Assembly: GCF_004771275.1 (NCBI RefSeq)
Contig: NZ_RQEV01000018.1
Location: 1 to 64,000, forward strand
DNA from: Leptospira fluminis
GTDB lineage: Bacteria > Spirochaetota > Leptospiria > Leptospirales > Leptospiraceae
DNA: 64,000 nucleotides
Reading direction: 5' to 3'
Shown here: positions 9,805-18,744 of the stretch, piece by piece
Layout of the letters: every line of letters starts with the position of its first letter
Numbering within the stretch: position 1 is the stretch's first letter
The notes under the pieces: model-generated
The model's database searches: none
What the model was told of the DNA's origin: nothing
Seen by the model: the letters and a program-made list of their open reading frames with translations, nothing else
Position numbers and translations under genes: made by a program

Positions 9805-11205
9805 TTATATCTTAATCCACCAGAGAATTTGAACGGTGGTTTTTTCCCTATCTTTTTCCACCCCGAAAAATCCGTACAGGAATTGATAGGATGTTTTTTC
9901 CGGAGTGGAGGAATATTCGACTATGAAAGGGATGTGCACGTGAAACTCTTCCTTGGACCATCTTTGCGTGTACAATCTCATCAGTAAGGAGAGTCTTTTT
10001 TCCCCATTGGACAGCCTTTGGTATTCGACGATGGACCAGACCGGATCCCAAATCCTCTCTACAATTTCCGATTTCAACGGAAAAAGAGAAAGAAGATTCC
10101 AGGTGAGATTTCCGTCCCGGTCCTCGTGCCAACGGAAAAGGGGCCAGAGTTTGTAATAGTTTTCTTCTCGTCCCCATTGGACATAGGTTCGGTTCGTCCT
10201 CCACCAAAACGGAATCAGATAGGTTTCGGAAGATTTGATGTGATAGGTGTCGGAACTTAAACGGAAATAGAACGGAGTCAAGAAACGGGTTTCCTTATAG
10301 GCGAAGCGATAGTAACCGTAAAACGGAAAGAAGATCATTTTTCTGTAATCTTCGTCGTCGTTTCTACCGTACTGGAAAAGAAAGAACAGAGCGTTCCAAT
10401 CCAGTTCCTGGGTTCGCTTATCATATCCATAGGAAAAAAGCGCTCCTAAGATGGGGAACCAGAGAAAGGATCGGACCTTTAAGTTTCCGTAAGCCGAGTC
10501 TTTGGAAAGATAAAAAGGCCAGAACATCCAGTACGAGGCAGGCTCCCGTTTGTCCTGGAAGGTTTCTCCCCATTGGAAAAACGGCCAGAGGAGAGAATAT
10601 CGTTCGTATTTTCCCTTATGTATTTTCCGCGAGAAGAAAGGAAAAAGGCGGAATTCGCTCCTGACGTCGGAACTTCCGTACAAAAAGATAGGCCAGAGTA
10701 CGGAATGGGCATTGTACGTTTTGTACTTCCAATTCGTATAAATGGGAAAAAGCGTGAAGTTCAGTTCGGCGTAGGAAAGTTTGCTCCGTAACCTTCCGTA
10801 AAAAGGAAAAAAACCGAAATACGATTCTCTGGCCGTATCCCCTTTGCCCCAGATCAGAAGAGGGGAGAGAGTGTCTTCGTCCCAACCTTGGTCGTCGTGA
10901 AAGGTCTCCGTACCTGTGGCAAAGAATAGAAAGGACCAAACTTTCCAGTAATCCGTCTGTTCCGAATAGAAGATCGGAAATAGAAAAGTTCTATATTTGT
11001 AATTCGATTTTGTTTCCCTATAATAGGAAAAGAAAGGACGGTAGATTTGTTCCTCTTCTCCTAGTCTTTTTTCGTTTTGGTACAAAAACCAGAATTGGCT
11101 GTATTCGGAAGGATAGGGGGAAACCGGTTTGAACGGGAATTCCGAAAATAGACTTTCCGTACAAAAGAGGAAGAAAAGGATAAGGAGAATTCTAGGAAAT
11201 CTCAT
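9805..11205 (-). CDS. Exported aromatic-repeat protein heading the Mla operon
   Basis: 466 residues; no family I can name. A signal peptide ends near residue 21 (ESLFS). The rest is built from roughly sixteen repeats of about 22-30 residues, each centred on a short aromatic-proline strand such as [32 protein letters not shown], with charged Tyr/Lys/Arg/Asp-rich stretches between. There is no long hydrophobic helix. That alternation suggests regularly spaced beta strands, compatible with an outer-membrane barrel or an extended beta bridge. It is the first gene of the transcript with mlaE, mlaF and mlaD (4-base gap to mlaE), so a part in lipid export or outer-membrane homeostasis is a reasonable inference. 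Confidence 0.7.
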   Translation of the reverse strand: MRFPRILLILFFLFCTESLFSEFPFKPVSPYPSEYSQFWFLYQNEKRLGEEEQIYRPFFSYYRETKSNYKYRTFLFPIFYSEQTDYWKVWSFLFFATGTETFHDDQGWDEDTLSPLLIWGKGDTARESYFGFFPFYGRLRSKLSYAELNFTLFPIYTNWKYKTYNAHSVLWPIFLYGSSDVRSEFRLFPFFSRKIHKGKYERYSLLWPFFQWGETFQDKREPASYWMFWPFYLSKDSAYGNLKVRSFLWFPILGALFSYGYDKRTQELDWNALFFLFQYGRNDDEDYRKMIFFPFYGYYRFAYKETRFLTPFYFRLSSDTYHIKSSETYLIPFWWRTNRTYVQWGREENYYKLWPLFRWHEDRDGNLTWNLLSLFPLKSEIVERIWDPVWSIVEYQRLSNGEKRLSLLMRLYTQRWSKEEFHVHIPFIVEYSSTPEKTSYQFLYGFFGVEKDREKTTVQILWWIKI

Positions 11206-11248
11206 TCTTCAGGATTTTCCCTTGGGTTTAGAGAAAGGAGAGATTGGT

Positions 11249-12313
11249 TTGTTGAAGATCGCGGTCTTGTTCGGAGGAACGTCCACGGAGCACGTAATAT
11301 CCCTAAGGACAGGTGCATTCATATGTAGGACATTGGTTTCCATGGGACATCAGGTCAAACCCATTCTTATTACGAGGGATGCGAAGTGGGTGATTCCTAA
11401 TGAATATCGGTTATTTTTACCCGAAGGAGTACCGACCGATCCCGACTCGTACCAAAAAGAGTTCGAGAAGAAAAACGGAGTCCAAGCGGAGGCCTTCTCC
11501 GGTCTTGACTGCGATATCGTTTTTCTCGGGTTGCACGGAGCTTTAGGGGAAGACGGTCGTATGCAGGGTTTCCTAAGCGTATTGGGAATTCCATATACGG
11601 GTTCCGCCGTCGAAGCGTCCGCGATCGCGATGGATAAGATTCGAGCCAATCGTCTGTTTCGCTCCGTGGGGATGAATGTGGCTCCGTTTTGGGAGATCGG
11701 AAAAAACGACTTTCAGAGCGGACCCAAGTTGTTGGACTCTTCCGAGCTCGAATTTCCTCTGTTCCTGAAACCCGTGGAAGGCGGCTCAAGTTATCATACC
11801 TTCAGGATCGATCGAAGGGAAGACTTGAAGCCGAAGTTGGAGGAGTTTTTTAAACACCAAGACCGTGCGATTCTCCAGAAATTTCTTTCCGGTACGGAAG
11901 TTTCCTGCGGTGTTTGGGAAAGAAAAGTTTCCGGAAAACTCGTTAGGATGGCGCTTCCCCCTACGGAAATCATCCCGGGCGGGGAATTTTTCGACCTGGA
12001 ATCGAAATACAAACCGGGACTTTCTCAGGAAATCACTCCGGCTAGACTTCCTGAGTCGGTTTTTTCCAAGGTACAAAACCAAGCGATTGCCGCTCACCAA
12101 GCTCTAGGGTGCGAAGGGTATTCCAGAACCGATTTCATTTTGGTGGACGGGGAGCCCTTCGTTTTGGAGACCAATACGCTTCCCGGAATGACCGAAACGA
12201 GCCTTGTTCCGCAGCAAGCCAAGGCCGCGGGAATTCCTATCGAGGAGATTTACAGATCTCTGATCGATCTCGGTTTGGAGAGGGCGGGCAAGATTCCCGT
12301 CGGAAGTAATTAA
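11249..12313 (+). CDS. ddl: D-alanine--D-alanine ligase
   Basis: Joins two D-alanines for peptidoglycan precursors. From a TTG at 11249 (AGGAGA at 11236-11241, seven bases before) the protein has 354 residues, the family norm; the ATG at 11129 would sit inside the divergent gene and add 40 unlikely residues. N-terminal LFGGTSTEHVISLRTG, then GLHGALGEDGRMQGFLSVLGIPYTGS, the ATP-grasp segment FLKPVEGGSSYHTFRI, and C-terminal CEGYSRTDFILVDGEPFVLETNTLPGMTETSLVPQQAKAAGI are all diagnostic. The final codon region overlaps convergent metW by 3 bases. Confidence 0.93.
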   Translation: MLKIAVLFGGTSTEHVISLRTGAFICRTLVSMGHQVKPILITRDAKWVIPNEYRLFLPEGVPTDPDSYQKEFEKKNGVQAEAFSGLDCDIVFLGLHGALGEDGRMQGFLSVLGIPYTGSAVEASAIAMDKIRANRLFRSVGMNVAPFWEIGKNDFQSGPKLLDSSELEFPLFLKPVEGGSSYHTFRIDRREDLKPKLEEFFKHQDRAILQKFLSGTEVSCGVWERKVSGKLVRMALPPTEIIPGGEFFDLESKYKPGLSQEITPARLPESVFSKVQNQAIAAHQALGCEGYSRTDFILVDGEPFVLETNTLPGMTETSLVPQQAKAAGIPIEEIYRSLIDLGLERAGKIPVGSN

Positions 12314-12918
12314 CGGATTCGGAATAGGGCCAATTTCGCGAAGAAATTCGGCCTTAGCTTGATCTGTTTCAAATCCCGGAAAAACGCCCGGTCCTCGATC
12401 GTAAAGCCTCGGATCTGGCAGAACTCCTCGAAATCCAGTACGGATAAGAAATGAAGATTCGGAGTATCGAACCACCGGTACGGAAGTAAATCGGTTACGG
12501 GAGTTTTTCCTCGCAAAAGGATTTTAAAGCGGACCTCCCAATACCCGAAATTCGCAAAAACGATGATCAGGCGTTTTCCGATCCGGAGGCATTCCTTGAT
12601 GATGTCTCCGGGGTGCCTGGTTTCCTGGATCGTTTGGTTGAGTATCACGTAATCGAAGCGTTTGTCTTCGTGATGCTCCAAGCCTTCGTCTATATCTCCG
12701 TGGTGGACGTACACTCCTTTGCGAATGCATTCCACGATGGCATCCTCGTCTTTTTCGATCCCTTGTCCTCGGATCCCTTTTTGACTGAGAAGGTATAGCA
12801 AGTCTCCATTTCCACATCCCAAGTCGAGCACTCTAGAGCCCGGAGCTATCGTGTCCAGAATGTAGGCAAAATCGGGTCTTTCCTTTAACGCGGTTCCCGG
12901 AAGTGTTTTAGAATCCAT
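12310..12918 (-). CDS. metW: Methyltransferase-fold protein MetW
   Basis: 202 residues. SAM-binding motif VLDLGCGNGDLLYLL near residue 31, then GIEKDEDAIVECIRKGV and HGDIDEGL, followed by FDYVILNQTIQETRHPGDII. These are the MetW hallmarks. MetW is encoded next to MetX in many proteobacteria and is needed for homoserine acetylation, by family evidence by activating MetX. It follows metX by four bases here, which supports the call. The catalytic substrate of the methyltransferase fold is not known. Confidence 0.93.
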   Translation of the reverse strand: MDSKTLPGTALKERPDFAYILDTIAPGSRVLDLGCGNGDLLYLLSQKGIRGQGIEKDEDAIVECIRKGVYVHHGDIDEGLEHHEDKRFDYVILNQTIQETRHPGDIIKECLRIGKRLIIVFANFGYWEVRFKILLRGKTPVTDLLPYRWFDTPNLHFLSVLDFEEFCQIRGFTIEDRAFFRDLKQIKLRPNFFAKLALFRIR

Positions 12919-12922
12919 GAGT

Positions 12923-14026
12923 TTAAGTCGCCGGGTTTTCCAGGAATCCGCGCAGCACGTCTTCCTGTTTTTGATTTGCGAGTAAGAAGCTATCGTGCCC
13001 TTCTTTCGTATTTAATTCCACGTAAAAAACCCTCTTATCGGACGCTTCCAGGCTCTTGACGATCTCCCTGGATTGCGAGGGAGGATAGAGCCAGTCGGAA
13101 CTGTAAGATACCACTAAGAATCTGCATTTGGCCGGCTTGAGAGCGGCAGTGAGTTCTTTTCCCTTCCCTAAACTGAAATGGTCCAGCGCTTTGGTCACGT
13201 ATATATAGGAATTTGCGTCGAATCTATCCACGAAACTTTCTCCCTGATAAATCAGGTAGCTTCCGACCGCAAAGTCCGAATTGAGAAGGTTTCCTCTCGG
13301 TGCGTTTCTGCCGAACTTTTCCCTCATCTTGTCGTCCGAAAGATATGTGATATGCCCGACCATCCGCGCTAACGCAAGGCCTTTTCTCGGCGAATTTTCC
13401 TCGTACAAACCGTTATTCCAATTCGGATCGGAAAGAATCGCCTGTCTTCCTACTTCGTTGAATGCGATTTGCATCGCGGAGTGTTCCGCAGTGGAAGCTA
13501 ACACGATGCAATTCCTAAGACAGTCCGGATAAGAAATGCTCCATTGCAAAGCCTGCATTCCGCCCATGGATCCGCCGGCCACACAGAATAAGACGTCTAT
13601 ACCAAGATGTGCAACCAGCGACTTTTGCGCAGCAACCATGTCCTCTATCGAAACGAAAGGGAAGCTAGAACCGAAAGGTTTTCCGCTGACAGGACTCGTT
13701 GTTAAGGGACCGGAAGAACCTTTGCATCCTCCGATCACGTTGGAGGAAATAACGAAATATTTAGTAGTATCGAAAGCTTTGCCCGGGCCCACATATTCGT
13801 CCCACCAACCGGGACGTTTGTCGGACTCCGAATGAAATCCCGCCGCGTGCGCATCTCCGGAAAGCGCGTGGCATATCAATATCGCATTGTCTTTTTTTTC
13901 GGAAAGAACTCCGTAGGTCTCGTATGCGATTAAAAGGGGAGAAAGGATGGAGCCGTTGCCCAGACGCAGGTCGGGAAGTTGCACAGTCTGGGTTTGAACG
14001 ATTCCGACCGATTTTTTTACATTCAT
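12923..14026 (-). CDS. metX: Homoserine O-acetyltransferase
   Basis: Acetylates homoserine with acetyl-CoA, the first committed step of methionine synthesis. Alpha/beta hydrolase fold: [30 protein letters not shown], nucleophile elbow [19 protein letters not shown] with the acid, and GHDSFLL with the histidine. I chose the ATG at 14026 (367 aa); a GTG at 14056 would add ten residues, and neither has a well-spaced ribosome site. The sequence closely follows the Leptospira MetX that I remember. metX lies four bases before metW and about 100 bases downstream of metY; no terminator separates them. Confidence 0.93.
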   Translation of the reverse strand: MNVKKSVGIVQTQTVQLPDLRLGNGSILSPLLIAYETYGVLSEKKDNAILICHALSGDAHAAGFHSESDKRPGWWDEYVGPGKAFDTTKYFVISSNVIGGCKGSSGPLTTSPVSGKPFGSSFPFVSIEDMVAAQKSLVAHLGIDVLFCVAGGSMGGMQALQWSISYPDCLRNCIVLASTAEHSAMQIAFNEVGRQAILSDPNWNNGLYEENSPRKGLALARMVGHITYLSDDKMREKFGRNAPRGNLLNSDFAVGSYLIYQGESFVDRFDANSYIYVTKALDHFSLGKGKELTAALKPAKCRFLVVSYSSDWLYPPSQSREIVKSLEASDKRVFYVELNTKEGHDSFLLANQKQEDVLRGFLENPAT

Positions 14027-14128
14027 CCTGCTTTTCCGACCAATCGAGAAGGCCACCCTCAGAATTTTCCCGATCGAAAACCCGGAGAAGCGGCCGTTTT
14101 TATACGTTTTTCTTAATAGAATCGGACG

Positions 14129-15433
14129 TCACACCTTTTTCAGAGCTTCCTCCAGATCGGTTAAAATATCGTCGATATGTTCCAGACCGACCGACAAACG
14201 TACGAACTCGGGGGTGACTCCGGCGGAGAGTTGTTCGGCAGGCGTCAATTGCTGGTGTGTCGTAGAGGCAGGGTGGATCGCTAAGGACTTTGCGTCTCCG
14301 ACGTTCGCCAATAAGGAGAAAAGCTCCAGATGATCTATGAATTTTTTCGCCTCCGGTAAATCACCTTTGATACCGAATCCGAGTATCGCGCCGTAAAGTC
14401 CTCGCTTATGGTATTTTTTTGCGAGGGAATGATTTTTGTCGCTAGCGAGTCCGGGATAGTTGACCCAATTTACCTTAGGATGTTTGGCGAGATATTCCGC
14501 GACCTTTTGCCCGTTCAATGAATGTTGAGTTAAACGTAAAGGCAAGGTTTCGATCCCTTGTAGGATGTTCCAAGCGTTAAAAGGGGAAATCGAAGGACCT
14601 AGGTCGCGTAATCCCTGGACGCGAGCTTTGATGATGAAGGCGATATTTACGCCACCGAACGGTTCGAACTTTCCGAAAACATCCCAAAATTTTAGTCCAT
14701 GGTAACTCGGATCGGGATCCGTAAAATTCTTAAATTTTCCGTTTCCCCAATCGAATTTTCCCGAGTCTACGATGATTCCTCCGATCGAAGTCCCATGGCC
14801 GCCGAGGAATTTCGTTAAGGAATGCACGACTATGTCCGCTCCGTGTTCGATCGGGTTTACCAAATAAGGAGAGGGGAGAGTGTTGTCTATGACTAGAGGC
14901 ACTCCTATTTCGCGAGCCACTTTAGATACCGCTTCCAAATCGAGCGTATCCAACTTCGGGTTTCCGAGCGTTTCGGCAAAGAAGGCTCTCGTCTTATCGT
15001 TCGACGCTTTTCTGAAATTTTCCGGATCGGACTGGTCTACGAAATGGACCTTGATTCCGAATTTCGGAAAAGTATAATGTAGTAAATTATATGTCCCTCC
15101 GTACAGAGAAGAAGAGGCAACGATTTCCTGGCCTGATTCTACGATATTCAGTAGAGCCAAGGTTTCCGCCGATTGGCCGGAAGCGGTCGCCAAAGCCGCG
15201 ATTCCACCTTCCAACGCAGCCACCCTTTGCTCCAGAACGTCGGTAGTAGGATTTCCCAATCTGGTATATATATTTCCGAATTCCTGTAAGCCGAATAAGC
15301 GCGCTGCATGGTCCGTGTCTTTAAATACGTAGGATGTCGTCTGGTACAACGGTACCGCTCTGGAAGTGGTGGTCGGGTCGGGAGACTGTCCTCCGTGCAG
15401 TGCGATCGTTTCAGGTTTGTATTGTCTAGGCAT
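14129..15433 (-). CDS. metY: O-acetylhomoserine sulfhydrylase (MetY)
   Basis: 434 residues from the ATG at 15433; a TTG eight codons earlier lies before the GAAGGAG ribosome site and is rejected. The pyridoxal-phosphate lysine is in DIVVHSLTKFLGGHG (near residue 208); the N-terminal ETIALHGGQ, the SSSLYGGTYNLL loop and the C-terminal FVRLSVGLEHIDDIL are typical of Cys/Met metabolism PLP enzymes of the MetY type. It makes homocysteine directly from O-acetylhomoserine and sulfide. With metX and metW downstream it forms a direct-sulfhydrylation methionine operon. Confidence 0.93.
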   Translation of the reverse strand: MPRQYKPETIALHGGQSPDPTTTSRAVPLYQTTSYVFKDTDHAARLFGLQEFGNIYTRLGNPTTDVLEQRVAALEGGIAALATASGQSAETLALLNIVESGQEIVASSSLYGGTYNLLHYTFPKFGIKVHFVDQSDPENFRKASNDKTRAFFAETLGNPKLDTLDLEAVSKVAREIGVPLVIDNTLPSPYLVNPIEHGADIVVHSLTKFLGGHGTSIGGIIVDSGKFDWGNGKFKNFTDPDPSYHGLKFWDVFGKFEPFGGVNIAFIIKARVQGLRDLGPSISPFNAWNILQGIETLPLRLTQHSLNGQKVAEYLAKHPKVNWVNYPGLASDKNHSLAKKYHKRGLYGAILGFGIKGDLPEAKKFIDHLELFSLLANVGDAKSLAIHPASTTHQQLTPAEQLSAGVTPEFVRLSVGLEHIDDILTDLEEALKKV

Positions 15434-15799
15434 GGGTGTTCGCTCCTTCTCCAACAAAACTTAAAATCCTGTTAAATATAGTCAATTAAAATCTATTAAA
15501 TAGGATAAAATATTTGTTATAGTGGATTTATCGTGGGGTTTGCAAGAAATAACTCCAAATAGTAAGAGAGAAAAGAAAACATTTGAAAAATATTTCCAAA
15601 ACCGAGAAAATTCCCCCCAATGAATCGGTTCCGATAGGAAGAAAGTGACTGAAGAGAACTACCGTTTCGGAACCGTTTCCAGTCCGCTTTCCGGTCTTCC
15701 CCCGGCGGGTTTTGATTTAGATTCCTGCCAAGGGTTACGATACTATCTATAAGTTTTTGATGGTCCGAAAAAGGGAGTCCCGGTTTCGGCCGACGGATT
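15434..15799. other. Long divergent intergenic region metY / outer-membrane protein
   Basis: 366 bases without a credible gene. The metY-proximal part (15451-15540) is very A+T-rich and holds a small inverted repeat CTATTAAATAG (15493-15503) flanked by related half-sites, a plausible regulator site. I find no recognisable SAM riboswitch. On the plus strand a weak promoter TTGATT (15712-15717) with TACGAT (15736-15741, 18-base spacer) could drive the outer-membrane gene at 15800, whose ribosome site is poor. An open frame on the minus strand here is a shadow overlapping that gene. Confidence 0.5.
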
Positions 15800-17467
15800 A
15801 TGAAGTTAAAATCGATCGCGGAATTTAAAAGACGTTTCATCCTACCGGGGACCTTTCTGCTCGCATCGGTTTTGGCACCCTTGATCGGAACTTCCGATCT
15901 CGAGGCACAATTGTGGTTTCCTCCGGGTAGGCAATTCATGCAGCCCGCCGACGCGTTTACTTACGACGCAGGTATTAACAAATACCAGAACAACTATTAT
16001 TTTTATATCGCTCCGACCTTGAATTTGAATTTCGGGGGAGATTTCGGAATGTCCCTTACGGTTCCGGTGAACTTTCTGATCTACAATCCTCCTCCCACGG
16101 ACCCGAACTTGAAAGTGGGAAGCATACGTAAGATCGATTACGATCAAAAAAGCGAATATCTCAGGTTCATCAATAATATTTGGTACGGGACGTACGGACA
16201 GTACAAACCGGGAGAAACCACCTTTTCCTTTTATGCGGGAAAGATTTTCGACGGTTATATCGGGCACGGGACCGTAGTTTACAGATATGTAAACAACCAA
16301 CGGATAGACAACTATAATGTCGGACTCATGTCGGATATCAATTCTGATTACGGAGGAGTTCAGGTTTTTACTAATTCCGTTTATTCGCGGGAAATAGGAG
16401 CGGGGAGGGTGTATGTCAGGCCTCTTGCGGTCGGGTTTAAACTCTTCGACATATTGACCGGTAGATCCAGGCTTTTTGCCATGATGTCCGTAGGGCAGGG
16501 AAACGTGGCAGACGAAGCCGGGCGGAATAAGGTATACGAAGAAGCCGGCGTGGATCCGGAAGATAGGGAAAAATACCGAGCCCTATCCGAAGACGGGAAG
16601 AAGGAACAGATGGTTCCGATCGAAAAGAAACCGGAACAAAAGATGAAGGAATTGTTCAATCAGGATAATTTCGTAAATCGTTTCGCGATCGGCGCCACTA
16701 CAGCTTTCGACGCAAAGGCTCCTTCCCAGCTTTCTTTCGACACTACCGGACGTTTAAGGCTGGACTCCAATAATAACCCTCTCGTGCAGACCACCGAAAA
16801 ATTGACGATTACCGGCCTTGACGCGGAATACAAACTCCTAAGTTCCAAGTATGTGGAGCTGACCCCGTACTACGATATAAACACGATCCGGAACCTGAAT
16901 AACGCGAAAGGAACCCATTACGGTGCGGTTTTTCAGGTCGGCGGAAAGGATATTTACGCCAGAATCAAACCGGAATATCGGAATATGGATGCGAATTATA
17001 TTCCTATGTACTTCGACAGTTTCTATGAATTGGAACGGTTTCAGGCGAACGTAGGTTCGAATATCCCGGAAACGAAATTGCAAGCCGCTAGACTCTTGGA
17101 TCCGAACGGTCCGAAAGTGAAGGGCACGTTCACCTCCGTGATCCTGGCTTTTTACAGGTTGTCCATAGAGGCGAACTACGAAAAATACGGCGGTACGAAC
17201 AATAGACGCGTATTCCTCGGAGTCTACATTCCCTTGGGAAACACTCTGGTACTTTCCGGTTATTATACCAAAAAGAATTTCAATCAAAACAGCGACGCGT
17301 TCAAACTGGACAATAATTCAGTGGGAGCGATCGAATTGGCTTTGAATTTAGGAGTGGTAACGATCCGTTTACAGGACATCCGACGTTGGGTGTATGATAG
17401 TACTTCGAATCGTTTCATTACCCAAGACGAGCAAAAGGTTCTATTTTCGAATTCTCTTACGTTCTAA
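15800..17467 (+). CDS. Large outer-membrane beta-barrel-like protein
   Basis: 555 residues. A signal peptide of about 36 residues (ending near SDLEA) leads into a body of alternating aromatic strands: YNYYFYIAPTLNLNFGG, FGMSLTVPVNFLIYN, FSFYAGKIFDGYIGHGTVVYRY, and a C-terminal VFLGVYIPLGNTLVLSGYYTKKNF followed by GAIELALNLGVVTIRLQDIRRWVYD. This pattern fits a transmembrane beta barrel with a central soluble insert (about residues 240-290, rich in Glu and Lys). I do not recognise a named family; it is likely a Leptospira-specific outer-membrane protein. It converges on rsmE and overlaps its 3' end by 27 bases. The weak ribosome site makes the exact start uncertain. Confidence 0.75.
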   Translation: MKLKSIAEFKRRFILPGTFLLASVLAPLIGTSDLEAQLWFPPGRQFMQPADAFTYDAGINKYQNNYYFYIAPTLNLNFGGDFGMSLTVPVNFLIYNPPPTDPNLKVGSIRKIDYDQKSEYLRFINNIWYGTYGQYKPGETTFSFYAGKIFDGYIGHGTVVYRYVNNQRIDNYNVGLMSDINSDYGGVQVFTNSVYSREIGAGRVYVRPLAVGFKLFDILTGRSRLFAMMSVGQGNVADEAGRNKVYEEAGVDPEDREKYRALSEDGKKEQMVPIEKKPEQKMKELFNQDNFVNRFAIGATTAFDAKAPSQLSFDTTGRLRLDSNNNPLVQTTEKLTITGLDAEYKLLSSKYVELTPYYDINTIRNLNNAKGTHYGAVFQVGGKDIYARIKPEYRNMDANYIPMYFDSFYELERFQANVGSNIPETKLQAARLLDPNGPKVKGTFTSVILAFYRLSIEANYEKYGGTNNRRVFLGVYIPLGNTLVLSGYYTKKNFNQNSDAFKLDNNSVGAIELALNLGVVTIRLQDIRRWVYDSTSNRFITQDEQKVLFSNSLTF

Positions 17468-18217
17468 GATATCTTCCTGTTGGGCTAAAAGAAAGGCCAA
17501 GGCCTGCTCGCTCCTGAGCACGGAGCGGGATAAGCGTACGGGTAGAGCTCCGATTCCGCGAAATTCCTCTTTTTCCCTGGGGCTCCAACCGGGTTCCGGC
17601 CCTAATAAGAATCCGCAAGCCGCGTTCTCGTTTTCGAATTCCGTACGTGCCGCTAACGATTCTCCTTTTCTGTCCAGATAAAACAGTCTTCCGGGAAAGG
17701 AAGAGAGTTCCGCTTTCCAATCGTTTTTTAGTACGGGTTTTTTTCCGCTTTGCGGAGGAGAAAAGAAAAGGTGTATTGTAGGTTCGAATACGCACCGGCC
17801 TTGTTCCATTCCGAGCCTGAGTTCCGTTCTGAGATTTTCCGTTCTCCAGATGGGAGAGGTGAGGTATTCCTTTCGGGAAAGTTCGGAATTGAAAAATCCG
17901 ATTTCGGAGATTCCCCAGGTCCCTGCGAGTTGGAGTATTTTTTCCACGGTAGGGGGTCTCTGTAGAGCGGAGAATAATGCCAGCTTGGGGTTACGGGGGC
18001 TTGCAAAGAGGATTCTTCTATACCTCCCTTCGATTTCCCGTTCCCGAACGGCAATGATGCGGAAGCTGCCTAAAGACTCGTTTAAGATTCCCGCTCGAAC
18101 GGAATCTCCTTCCCGTTTTTTTAATACGTTCAGAATATGATCGACCCTTTGTCGGTCCCTAACGGAATATTCCGAATCTCGAATCCGCTCTTCCGGAGTC
18201 AGGAGGAGTAGATTCAT
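17441..18217 (-). CDS. rsmE: 16S rRNA m3U1498 methyltransferase RsmE
   Basis: 258 residues, slightly divergent. N-terminal PUA-like domain with RVDHILNVLKKREGDSVRAGIL, and the C-terminal SPOUT knot with FLLGPEPGWSPREKEEFRGIGALPVRLSRSVLRSEQALAFLLAQ. The usual GPEGGWS is GPEPGWS here and RILRTETA is SVLRSEQA, small changes in the SAM knot. It methylates U1498 of 16S rRNA. Its start overlaps the stop of the zinc-ribbon gene by one base (TGATG), and its 3' end runs into the convergent outer-membrane gene. Confidence 0.88.
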   Translation of the reverse strand: MNLLLLTPEERIRDSEYSVRDRQRVDHILNVLKKREGDSVRAGILNESLGSFRIIAVREREIEGRYRRILFASPRNPKLALFSALQRPPTVEKILQLAGTWGISEIGFFNSELSRKEYLTSPIWRTENLRTELRLGMEQGRCVFEPTIHLFFSPPQSGKKPVLKNDWKAELSSFPGRLFYLDRKGESLAARTEFENENAACGFLLGPEPGWSPREKEEFRGIGALPVRLSRSVLRSEQALAFLLAQQEDILERKRIRK

Positions 18218-18744
18218 CAGATTTCGTATTGGGGAGGTTCTTCCTTAGGCTCGTCGGGAGAAGACGGAGGGGATGTTCGCCTCTCCGGTTCTTCCTGGAT
18301 AGGAGGAATGGGCTCTTCCTGAAAAATCATACGGTCCCGACCGAAAAAGCAGGCGCGTACGATTCCGATAAAGATCAGGGCTAATAGGAAGTTGCGGGCA
18401 AATCGTTGCGCAAAACTTTTTCTATAAAAGGAGCGGGAGTTCGGGTCCGCGTATTCTCTCGGGGAAGACGGGGATTGCCAACCTAAGGTTTCGTTTCTCT
18501 TAGGAAAGAATCTTTCTTTGGTTTTTTTCCAGAGGTTTTCCATAAAAAGAAAAAATCCCCGTAAAGAACGGGGATTCGGACTTTCCTCATCCGATTCGTA
18601 TCTGCCTCCGACGTAAGAGGACTTATCGTCCGGGTCGAACAAAAACGAATGATAGCAGCGAGGGCACCGAACCGTCAACTTTCCCAGATTTACGGGGATA
18701 CGAAGTTCGGTTCGGCACGACGAACAGGGAACAATATACCTCAC
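18217..18744 (-). CDS. Zinc-ribbon membrane protein of unknown function
   Basis: 175 residues. A zinc ribbon is formed by Cys7-Cys10 (CSSC) and Cys27-Cys30 (CPRC), the MJ0042/zinc-finger style found at the N-terminus of many uncharacterised bacterial proteins. A basic Pro-rich linker, a single membrane helix near residues 113-133 (FLLALIFIGIVRACFF) and an acidic Pro-rich tail (EEPIPPIQEEPERR...) follow. The N-terminus is probably cytoplasmic. The gene directly abuts the upstream FcpB-like gene (no gap) and overlaps rsmE, so the three are cotranscribed. Function unknown. Confidence 0.7.
   Translation of the reverse strand: MRYIVPCSSCRTELRIPVNLGKLTVRCPRCYHSFLFDPDDKSSYVGGRYESDEESPNPRSLRGFFLFMENLWKKTKERFFPKRNETLGWQSPSSPREYADPNSRSFYRKSFAQRFARNFLLALIFIGIVRACFFGRDRMIFQEEPIPPIQEEPERRTSPPSSPDEPKEEPPQYEI

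Noticed and set aside
11129..11248. Longer ddl start at an upstream ATG
   Set aside because: It lies in the divergent aromatic-repeat gene and has no family similarity; the TTG at 11249 has a well-spaced ribosome site.
15434..15533. SAM riboswitch upstream of metY
   Set aside because: The metY leader is A+T-rich without the multi-helix core or conserved G/A tracts.
15517..15939. 140-codon minus-strand frame
   Set aside because: Overlaps the signal peptide of the outer-membrane gene and has no protein-like pattern.
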